This document shows, piece by piece, positions 1-6,435 of a stretch of DNA of 32,159 nt. The stretch is from Pseudomonas sp. HMWF032. GTDB taxonomy: Bacteria > Pseudomonadota > Gammaproteobacteria > Pseudomonadales > Pseudomonadaceae. The position numbers were made by a program, and so were the translations under genes. The notes beneath the pieces are model-generated. The model worked only from the letters and a program-made list of their open reading frames with translations, was not told the origin of the DNA and did not search any database. The first letter of the stretch is position 1. Each line of letters opens with the position of its first letter. The stretch covers positions 232,103 to 264,261 of the forward strand of contig NZ_QAIG01000004.1 of NCBI RefSeq assembly GCF_003060885.1, read 5' to 3'.

Positions 1-1
1 C

Positions 2-316
2 GACCCTCACGGCTCGGTGAACGCCACCGCCGGTATCGTCCCGGTGAAAACCATCTGCATTCCCCGCGCCCAGTGGCAGCCGGCGCTGGATGCGATCGCG
101 GTGACCTTCCTGACCACGCCGATGATCGGCGCCGGTACGGTGATGCCGGTACCGGTGCCGCAGGAAAACGGCTTTACCTGGGAATGGGTGACACGCAACC
201 CGGGTGCCACCGGCTGGAGCAACCTCGCACCCGCCTCGGCGGTACCCACCGCGACCCTGGCGTCCCCGCAACGCATCGAAGAAGGCTGGTTGCGGCTGAT
301 CCGCGACAACGGTTAA
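2..316 (+). CDS. Unrecognised protein, 3' end only
   Basis: The frame is open from the first bases of the window to a TAA at 314-316, so this is the C-terminal part (about 104 residues) of a longer gene whose start lies upstream. A GTG at 17 could be read as a start, but it has no ribosome binding site and the frame runs on before it. Codons are rich in G or C at the third position, as expected of a real Pseudomonas gene. The segment is rich in Pro, Thr, Val and Trp (for example ENGFTWEWVTRNPGATGW), which suggests beta structure. I recognise no family. It ends 12 bp before the next gene, whose ribosome binding site overlaps its stop, so the two are probably cotranscribed. Confidence 0.75.
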   Translation, partial: DPHGSVNATAGIVPVKTICIPRAQWQPALDAIAVTFLTTPMIGAGTVMPVPVPQENGFTWEWVTRNPGATGWSNLAPASAVPTATLASPQRIEEGWLRLIRDNG

Positions 317-328
317 GGAGTGACCCGG

Positions 329-2191
329 ATGAGTGCAATCGATTACAGCATCGCCAACAAGGACGGTAAACCAGTGGTTTACCTGAACCAGACACAGACC
401 CTGAGCCTGACCCTGACCAACGCCAGCGGCGCCGACCTGGAGCTGGCCGGCAGCCCACCAGTGCTGGAGACCGAGGCTAACAGCAACACCAGTCTGCTGT
501 ACCTGTTCCTCGGCAACCTGGTCAGCGACCCGGCCACGGTGCAGGTCAGTTGCCCGGGCTGGACCACTCAGTTCCAGAACACCCCGCAGGGGCCTGTATG
601 GTGCTTGGCCCAGGCGCAGAACAGTACCTTCAAGGACAAGGCGAAACTGACCGTGACCCTGGGCGGGGTCAACATCAGCGGCCTGCCCGGCTCGCGCCAG
701 GTGACCGTCGACTGCTGGTTCGGCGACGGCGACTCGGTGCAATTGCCGGTGATGGCGCAGAACGATCCGGGCAAGCTGCTGCCACTGAACCTGGTCTTCG
801 CGCTGAATGGTGGCAACATCATCTACATCACCGAGAAGGCCGACTCGCCGATGACCTGCTCGCTGGTCTTCCGCCTCAGCAACCCGTCGCCCGACACGCC
901 CATCGTGCCGGAGGACGTGCCCTGGGGCGCCCAGGCGCCGAGCTTTACCCTGTCCTTCGTCTATGCCGACAAGGGCGACGGTTTTGGCGCCCTGACCTCG
1001 GCGGAGCGGGCCGCCAGCTTCACCCGCCAGACCGTACAGGACTACGGCAACCGCTGGTCCGTCGCACCCAACACCCAGGGTTCGCCGAGCTGGACACTGA
1101 CCCCGGATCAACTGACCAACAAGCAGATTCTCGGTACCGGCGAGCAGGCCAGCTTCGAATTCATGCTGGGTAACATAGTCACCCAGCTCAAGGCCGGTAC
1201 CACCCTGGCCTACCTGCAATGGAGCAACATTCCCGGTTACCAGGACGGCTACCAGACCGTGGCACTGGTCAAGCAGGTGCCGACCCCGGGCATCCTGCGC
1301 TTCATGACCCTCAACCCCAGTGTGATCAAGCAGGGCACGCCGGTGCAACTGAACTGGCAAACCTTCGCCCTATCCAAACGTACCATCAGCTGGAGCCAGG
1401 ACAACACGCCCTACCAGGTCGTGGTGCCGGCCAACGCCAGTGCCTGGGAGCCGAATCCGCAGCCGGACGACACGGTGACCTACACGCTCGACGGCTACGA
1501 TTTCAATGGCAACAAGGTGCCCAATGCCCAGCAGACCGTCAGCGTCATCGCCAATGCACCGGTGATCAAGTGCTTCTCGGTGAGCCCGCGAGTTGCTGCA
1601 TTCGAGGGCGCCAACCCCAATGTACAGGTCACCGGCAAGTGGCAGGCGAGCAACGTCAAGACCCAGCAGCTCAATGGCACGCCGGGCCAGTCGCCACAGA
1701 CCATCGGCCTGAACAGCGCGGGTGACGTGCTATTGCTGATCACCGGGTTTCAGAACCAGATGACCTCGCAGTCACAGACCGTGTACAGCACCCCGGGATA
1801 CGTGCAGACCTTCGTCTCCACCAGCCAGGTCAGTAGCGGCACGAACGGGCCGCTGATCAAGAACGTGCTCGCGTTCGACCGTGGAGCTTCTACCGGCACC
1901 TGGACCCTGATCCGCAGCGACGATCTGGCGACTCTGACCCTGGCCAGACAGGGCTTCACGTGGAGCACGAACGGGCTGAACGTCAACCTTGTCTTCAACG
2001 ACGCCAGCACCACCGCCACTCTGGGCTGTGCCTTCGGCAACCTGACCCTGACCGCGCGCAGTGGCGGCCCTGACGCCAATGGCCTGCAGCCACTGGCGAT
2101 GCTGGTCCAGAACGCCGCAGGGCAGAATGTGCCGGTGTTCAGTGCGATGACGACGGCAACGGGAGCGACGCAGGAGCAGCGCACGTCCTAA
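329..2191 (+). CDS. Large beta-rich protein with Ig-like segments, function unknown
   Basis: This 620-residue protein starts at the ATG at 329. An AAGGAG at about 315-320 lies 8 bases before it, which makes it a better start than the in-frame GTG at 320. There is no signal peptide and no membrane segment. The N-terminal part looks like a beta-sandwich (LNQTQTLSLTLTNASGADLE). Two Ig/PKD-like units follow, at about residues 317-408 (PGILRFMTLNPSVIKQGTPV then VTYTLDGYD) and 409-486 (APVIKCFSVSPRVAAFEG). A last beta-rich domain fills residues 490-620. Ig-like units often serve as spacers or binding modules, but I do not know this family and assign no function. It sits between a partial gene and a short frameshifted gene, apparently in one transcription unit. 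Confidence 0.85.
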   Translation: MSAIDYSIANKDGKPVVYLNQTQTLSLTLTNASGADLELAGSPPVLETEANSNTSLLYLFLGNLVSDPATVQVSCPGWTTQFQNTPQGPVWCLAQAQNSTFKDKAKLTVTLGGVNISGLPGSRQVTVDCWFGDGDSVQLPVMAQNDPGKLLPLNLVFALNGGNIIYITEKADSPMTCSLVFRLSNPSPDTPIVPEDVPWGAQAPSFTLSFVYADKGDGFGALTSAERAASFTRQTVQDYGNRWSVAPNTQGSPSWTLTPDQLTNKQILGTGEQASFEFMLGNIVTQLKAGTTLAYLQWSNIPGYQDGYQTVALVKQVPTPGILRFMTLNPSVIKQGTPVQLNWQTFALSKRTISWSQDNTPYQVVVPANASAWEPNPQPDDTVTYTLDGYDFNGNKVPNAQQTVSVIANAPVIKCFSVSPRVAAFEGANPNVQVTGKWQASNVKTQQLNGTPGQSPQTIGLNSAGDVLLLITGFQNQMTSQSQTVYSTPGYVQTFVSTSQVSSGTNGPLIKNVLAFDRGASTGTWTLIRSDDLATLTLARQGFTWSTNGLNVNLVFNDASTTATLGCAFGNLTLTARSGGPDANGLQPLAMLVQNAAGQNVPVFSAMTTATGATQEQRTS

Positions 2192-2230
2192 TTCTGCCAC
2201 GCACCTTGCGGTTCCGACGACGAAGCACTA

Positions 2231-2493
2231 ATGATCGACCACTACCGCCTCGATCGCCTGGAGCGGGCCTGGCTGGCCGCGCTGGCACACAGGGGGCCAC
2301 GCCGGCCCCCGACGGCAGCGCCAGCATCACCGCGCAACGCTACCGCGGCGATTCCGTCAGCGATTCCGCCGACCTCTACAACCCCACCCGCGCCGCCTGC
2401 GCCGGCGTTGCGTCGGGGGATGTTCGCCTTGCCACATGCAGCGTCCTAACGATCGAGCGCCGCCCGCGCGGCGCTCGATCTCAAGGGCGCTGA
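2231..2493 (+). pseudogene. Small gene apparently frameshifted at a G5 run
   Basis: From ATG 2231 the frame encodes MIDHYRLDRLERAWLAALAH with strong Pseudomonas codon bias (nearly all third positions G or C). At the run of five G at 2292-2296 this bias moves to the -1 frame. There it continues as GATPAPDGSASITAQRYRGD and YNPTRAACAG to a TGA at 2491-2493. As it stands, the first frame instead continues into a proline-rich tail and stops at 2447-2449, giving 72 residues. One extra G in the run would join the two halves into a protein of about 87 residues. The start has no clear Shine-Dalgarno and the family is unknown. The cause may be a real mutation, a phase-variable tract or a sequencing error. 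A short intact 72-residue gene is the alternative reading. Confidence 0.45.
2451..2480 (+). terminator. Strong GC-rich hairpin, probable transcription terminator
   Basis: A perfect 13-bp inverted repeat (GATCGAGCGCCGC at 2451-2463, its complement at 2468-2480) has a 4-base loop. It begins one base after the stop at 2447-2449. There is no T run after it, so it is not a textbook intrinsic terminator, but its place at the end of the 2-2449 gene run fits transcript termination or 3'-end protection. Confidence 0.55.
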
Positions 2494-3001
2494 AAAGCCA
2501 AAGACAGGCGCTCCGAAGCCTCGATACGGTTTCCCGCCAGGCTTTTTGAAAACCTGAATCGCCTGCTGCCAAACCGCGACAAAGACCTGAGACACCTCGC
2601 CGGGCAGTGCTGGCAGAGCTCAGCCTGTCAACGAGGCGTACCCAGCACCGCACCTTGCCCTCGTATTCCCAGCTCCGACATTGCGTTGGCAGTTTCCACA
2701 ACTATTAGCTTAGCGATGTGCCCTTTTGTTTTATCGGGTGGTGCAATTTTGCGCACATACGCCACGCTGGAGATCGTTGGCCAGCTCGCCATGAACATGA
2801 ATTGATGAACATCTTCCCACGCCATTAGCCTTGTAGCCCTTCAAGTTTGGGAGCTGGCCCACTCATGAACGGATGACATCTCCCACTTGTTAAATGAGTG
2901 CCGTTTCAGAAGTGTTGCAATCGAGGGCGTTACCGCAACGTCGAGCAGCCTGCCGATGTTGCGGTAACGAGATCGTGCTACGCCCAACTGCGCAGACGTA
3001 A
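2494..3001. other. Gene-free spacer
   Basis: I see no convincing gene in these 508 bases. Open frames are short, lack ribosome binding sites and do not resemble known proteins. The base composition is visibly lower in GC than the genes to the left. A minus-strand frame at 2628-2825 (65 codons) could be a gene remnant, but I do not recognise it. The only clear structure is the inverted repeat at 2928-2969. Confidence 0.6.
2928..2969. repeat. Inverted repeat with 12-bp perfect arms
   Basis: CGTTACCGCAAC at 2928-2939 is exactly complementary to 2958-2969, with an 18-base loop. It lies about 30 bp beyond the stop of the minus-strand gene at 3002-4267 and could form a hairpin in that transcript, but no T tract follows. 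It does not fit an integron attC consensus. It could be a weak terminator, a protein-binding site or a mobile-element trace. Confidence 0.5.
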
Positions 3002-4267
3002 CTATTCCTGCCGCGGGCTCAGCTCTCTGCACATATCAGGATTCTCACTGAGCACTACGCGCTTGATACGCCCACTGTCGAAGAACGGCACCTCGGGACA
3101 AAAGCGTTGGCCTTTAGACGTCTCTGTTTGTTTCCAGGCTATTTCTTCCGTTCGCAAAAGGGTCGATTTCTGTCCGTTCTGGCTGGGCTGCCAGATGTCG
3201 ATATAGGTTCGCTCGTAGTGAGCACCACTATCGATGTCGCAGGACTTCGGATCGATCTGACGCAGTTTCAACGAACCATCACTTACCTGTTCAACCCGAC
3301 TGGCGAACTCGATATTACCGTCAATGTAGCTGGGCATGATGTAGCAACTGCGTCGCTCGGTTCCGCTCATCAGCGGAAGCAAGTAACTGCTCTGGGAGTC
3401 GATTTCCTCAAGGTCGCCATCTGTCCAGCGATAGGTTGAAACGCCGTGCTCGCAGCAACTGGCTCGCCAGTAGGAGTAGACGACGCGATGAACAGGGTCG
3501 AACTCGGCCGAACTGATGTCCTGTAACCCTGCGGGCGCATCGACGAAGCGGCCCGTGGCCACATCGTACAGCCATGTCTGATGCGGAATGTTTGGTCCCG
3601 CAGGGAGAAACATAGCGAGACTTAGGTCAGGCCAACCATCGAAGTTCGCGTCAATGAGATCGGGCGTGAAAATGCTGCAGGTTCCTTGGGACTCAGTCTC
3701 CAGGGTCTGGATTAATGCGCCATCCTTATAGAGGCGTATAGCTGAGACCAGCGGCGGTGTGGGGCAACCAGCGCCCTCTTCTTCCGGCAAAGCATCGGCT
3801 AGCAACCGTATCTCATAGGGGAAGCGTTCCTCCAGATCGTCCTGGTTCGGGCTTAAGGCCAGTGGAAGCTCACGCTTACCATTGGGCGAGGTCCAAGTGC
3901 CGGTAATACCGTTATCAAAAGACTCGATACGCCAGGTGCCTGTATCAGCGGCGCCATTACCGCTGTCTCGCTCAGTCAGCACGGCGCCCTCGCCTCGCAT
4001 CTGGCCACTCAGTACAAGCTGCCTGCGCGTCTCGGCCCGACAGGGCTGATAGCAGTAGCTGCCCGAAAGGCTATCGGCAGAGCGGTTCAGCGCGACTTCT
4101 ACCTGCTTGCTCCCCAAGTTACCCACCCAGCTGCGACGCCAAACGGGGAACTCCACGGTACTGGCAGAGGATTGAGCTGCGCTGAGCGGCAACGCCGGAA
4201 GCCACAACATCGCCAAGATGAGTTGTAAACCGATGAGAAAACTGCGGGGACCACGGTGCGCGCGCAT
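3002..4267 (-). CDS. Exported protein resembling the XAC2610 family
   Basis: This 421-residue protein has a signal peptide at residues 1-31 (basic start, then LIGLQLILAMLWLPALPLSA, cleavage near AAQ). There is no lipobox, so it is probably periplasmic or secreted. AAGGAAG stands 6-7 bases before the ATG. Residues 206-215 (DANFDGWPDL) followed by WLYDVATGRF (232-241) match the motif pair I associate with XAC2610-type proteins, in which an FG-GAP-like acidic loop precedes a beta domain. In Xanthomonas citri, XAC2610 is reported as the periplasmic immunity protein against a type IV-secreted peptidoglycan hydrolase. Here no toxin gene of that kind is visible next to it. Residues 40-140 form an extra N-terminal beta-rich domain, and several cysteines suggest disulfides. 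The family call is from motifs only. Confidence 0.7.
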   Translation of the reverse strand: MRAHRGPRSFLIGLQLILAMLWLPALPLSAAQSSASTVEFPVWRRSWVGNLGSKQVEVALNRSADSLSGSYCYQPCRAETRRQLVLSGQMRGEGAVLTERDSGNGAADTGTWRIESFDNGITGTWTSPNGKRELPLALSPNQDDLEERFPYEIRLLADALPEEEGAGCPTPPLVSAIRLYKDGALIQTLETESQGTCSIFTPDLIDANFDGWPDLSLAMFLPAGPNIPHQTWLYDVATGRFVDAPAGLQDISSAEFDPVHRVVYSYWRASCCEHGVSTYRWTDGDLEEIDSQSSYLLPLMSGTERRSCYIMPSYIDGNIEFASRVEQVSDGSLKLRQIDPKSCDIDSGAHYERTYIDIWQPSQNGQKSTLLRTEEIAWKQTETSKGQRFCPEVPFFDSGRIKRVVLSENPDMCRELSPRQE

Positions 4268-4698
4268 GTAACTTCCTTGTCCTGTGAAAAAGCCGTAGCA
4301 GTCGATTATGCCCTTCCATCCACCCTACGGGCATTCTCATACTTCAGGATATCTAGGCAAATGGTCCCGCCAATTGAAGCTGACCGACGTGTGAAAGGCA
4401 GGTACTGAACAGCCCTTTATATTCCAAGACACCTCCAATTCTCATGTGGTGCCTCATCAACTTGGCCCTTGGCATCCGGTCAGACTGGACTACGCTCAGT
4501 AAACCTTGAAAAGGAATTCGAGCGATGTCACCCATGCGCAAGGCCGCGCCTCTGTTTCGCGATCACTTTTGGCGGTTCTGCACCGCCAAAGCTGTTTCAG
4601 TCGTAAGAAATCACCCCTGGCGCTTTATCGGCTCACCCTATGCGTGAGACCGATTTCGCGCGCTCGTCTCTATCTCGTAAACAGGAAAGGAACTCCCT
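4268..4698. other. Divergent intergenic region upstream of the hydrolase operon
   Basis: This 431-base spacer separates the divergent genes at 3002-4267 (minus) and 4699 (plus), so it should hold promoters for both. I could not pick out a convincing -35/-10 pair for either. It contains a hairpin at 4568-4590 and the ribosome binding site AAAGGAA at about 4686-4691. A 72-codon frame (4506-4724) runs through it and into the next gene; it has no codon bias and I do not count it as a gene. Confidence 0.6.
4568..4590. repeat. Perfect 9-bp hairpin in the operon leader region
   Basis: TTTGGCGGT (4568-4576) pairs with ACCGCCAAA (4582-4590) around the loop TCTGC. It lies about 110 bp before the first gene of the hydrolase operon. 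There is no following T run, so it may be an operator or a leader structure rather than a terminator. Confidence 0.5.
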
Positions 4699-5520
4699 AT
4701 GTGCACCATCGGAACCGTCTTTGACGGCGGCAGCATCCACACCTTCAAACAGTGCGACCTGATCCCCATTACCACCTTCAACTTGCCGGATGTGCGGACT
4801 GGCAGTAATGGCGTAAATAGCTACATTGCCATGACCCGCCAGGGCAGCGCAGGGATCTGGGCAGGGGTCAACGATCATGGCGTGGCGTTTGTCGCCGCCG
4901 ACACCTACACCACCACTGCGGCCAACTATTACGCCAGCAGTGCCCAAGCCGAGGCTCTTTTTGCCGCTTACGAGGCCAGCATCAGCAGCCATACCAGCGC
5001 CATCGAGGCGGCCCAAAGCCTGATTGATTTCTATCGCAACACAGGCTGCAAGACGCCATTTCCGGCACCGGACATTTCTTTGATCAGCGGCTGGGCAGAT
5101 CCCCAGAAGACGCAGCCGATCAGCATTCTGATCGAGTACATGCCCAACCCGTTTAACCAGGACCCGGTGCGGCTGATCAAGCGAACGGGAGGGTTCTTCG
5201 TTTCAACCAACAATTTTCGCTTACAGCCCAATGCTGTGGACTACGCGGCCAATCACAGCACCTACCTGCGCCTGCAGCGCGCCGAAACCATTCTGCAAAT
5301 CGACCCCAGCCATCAGGGTATCAAGACCCTGCTCAGTGACCAGTACTACGGAGAAACAGAGCTGTCGATTTGCCGTGAAACCGACTATCTGGGCATCGAA
5401 TTTCATACTCAGGCCACCGCGCTGTTCAGTGCCAGTGCCGGCAGCGCGCAGTGTGAGTACCAGATCAACGGCAACCCGAAGACCAACCCCCTCAGCCTGT
5501 TTCCGGAGATCCTGTCATGA
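4699..5520 (+). CDS. Ntn-hydrolase with N-terminal Cys nucleophile (penicillin acylase/C45/C59-like)
   Basis: This is a 273-residue protein. The sequence begins Met-Cys-Thr, so removal of Met exposes Cys2 as the nucleophile, as in choloylglycine hydrolase, penicillin V acylase and acyl-CoA:6-APA acyltransferase relatives. The block WAGVNDHGVAF (54-64) is the typical G-x-N-x-x-G segment of this fold, and GFFVSTNNF (165-173) resembles the strand that carries the oxyanion and structural Asn residues. Enzymes of this fold hydrolyse amide bonds (bile-salt, penicillin or N-acyl homoserine lactone amides, peptides). The substrate cannot be read from the sequence. The Cys sits directly after the initiator Met and there is no leader, so no autoproteolytic propeptide is needed, and it looks cytoplasmic. 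It is first in a four-gene operon and overlaps the next gene by 4 bp (ATGA). An NRDE-type relative is an alternative. Confidence 0.8.
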   Translation: MCTIGTVFDGGSIHTFKQCDLIPITTFNLPDVRTGSNGVNSYIAMTRQGSAGIWAGVNDHGVAFVAADTYTTTAANYYASSAQAEALFAAYEASISSHTSAIEAAQSLIDFYRNTGCKTPFPAPDISLISGWADPQKTQPISILIEYMPNPFNQDPVRLIKRTGGFFVSTNNFRLQPNAVDYAANHSTYLRLQRAETILQIDPSHQGIKTLLSDQYYGETELSICRETDYLGIEFHTQATALFSASAGSAQCEYQINGNPKTNPLSLFPEILS

Positions 5521-6404
5521 GCCCCATCGACATCAGCCTCAAGCTCGCCGACCAATCACCTATCGCCCCGCCCGCGCAAGGGTTCTTCTATGTCGACCAG
5601 GGCAACTACCAAACCTTCGTGCTGGCCGACACCCCGCTGACGGCCTACTCCGACAGTGCCACCTCCTGCATCATCACTGCCGTAGTCAGCAACTTTGATA
5701 GCCACAACAGCCTGACCCTGGCCCACCTCGACAGCCCGGCCTGCATCGACGCCTTCTTCGACCTGATAGCCGCCCAGCCCGCCAATAGCTGGCAACTCTT
5801 TGCACAAGGTGCCAACCCACCTGACAACAGCACCGCACAGGCCAATGCCAGCCAATTGCAAGCCCGCATCGACCAACTCGGCAGCCGTGTTGTGCAGTGC
5901 GAACTGGCGCTCTTGCAAGGTGACCCTCGGCAGGACAATCGTGGGGATTTCGGCGTGACTTACTCCGGTGATGGCTGCGCCGTGGCCACCAATCAGCCCT
6001 ACGACCTGCAGCTGTACCAGCGTGATCCAACCTGCGGCGGGCAAACGGTGTACTGCATCATGCGTCGCCAGGAGCAGCCGCCCGTGCAGATTCGTGACGC
6101 CGGCCAGCCCTTTACCCATGCTGAACTGGTCGAATTGGCAGAAATCGCCTTGCAGTTCCGCAAAGACCCGCAAGACCCCAGCACGGCGTTCAGCAACATC
6201 GTCAACCAGCAAAGCGAAGAAATCCGGCAGAACTGGTCGACCACCCCGGCTTATGAGGCCCCCTGGTTCTCCGACCAACTCAAGCTCGGTGCTGCCTTCG
6301 CCATCGCCATGGCCCCCGTGGTCAGTCTCAGCGCCCAGCACCTGAAGCGAACTACTGCACCCAGTTTCGTACGGCTGCGCCAGGTTCTGCTGACCCAACG
6401 TTAA
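5517..6404 (+). CDS. NTAN1-like protein N-terminal asparagine amidohydrolase
   Basis: This 295-residue protein resembles eukaryotic NTAN1 along most of its length. Residues 21-28 (QGFFYVDQ) match the QGLLYVQQ segment of human NTAN1 as I remember it. SDSATSC (45-51) followed by LAHLD (68-72) matches the catalytic block DDATTC ... LTHCD, so Cys51 would be the nucleophile. STTPAYEAPWF (241-251) matches the C-terminal STSPLAEPPHF. NTAN1 deamidates N-terminal Asn of proteins to Asp in the N-degron pathway; the fold is related to Cys deamidase toxins. There is no signal peptide. A hydrophobic stretch at about 256-272 could be a buried helix. The gene overlaps the upstream hydrolase by 4 bp and is followed 31 bp later by an asparaginase gene. 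Whether it acts on protein N-termini here, or on another Asn amide, is open. Confidence 0.75.
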   Translation: MSPIDISLKLADQSPIAPPAQGFFYVDQGNYQTFVLADTPLTAYSDSATSCIITAVVSNFDSHNSLTLAHLDSPACIDAFFDLIAAQPANSWQLFAQGANPPDNSTAQANASQLQARIDQLGSRVVQCELALLQGDPRQDNRGDFGVTYSGDGCAVATNQPYDLQLYQRDPTCGGQTVYCIMRRQEQPPVQIRDAGQPFTHAELVELAEIALQFRKDPQDPSTAFSNIVNQQSEEIRQNWSTTPAYEAPWFSDQLKLGAAFAIAMAPVVSLSAQHLKRTTAPSFVRLRQVLLTQR

Positions 6405-6435
6405 GCCACAACCGAGACTTGCTAGGAGGCACCCT

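Noticed and set aside
2628..2825. 65-codon minus-strand frame in the spacer
   Set aside because: It has no ribosome binding site and no family I recognise; at best an old remnant, so not listed as a gene.
2928..2969. Inverted repeat as an integron attC site
   Set aside because: The ends do not match the RYYYAAC...GTTRRRY consensus and no integrase or cassette array is nearby.
4506..4724. 72-codon frame before the Ntn hydrolase
   Set aside because: No ribosome binding site, no codon bias, no recognisable protein, and it overlaps the real start of the operon.
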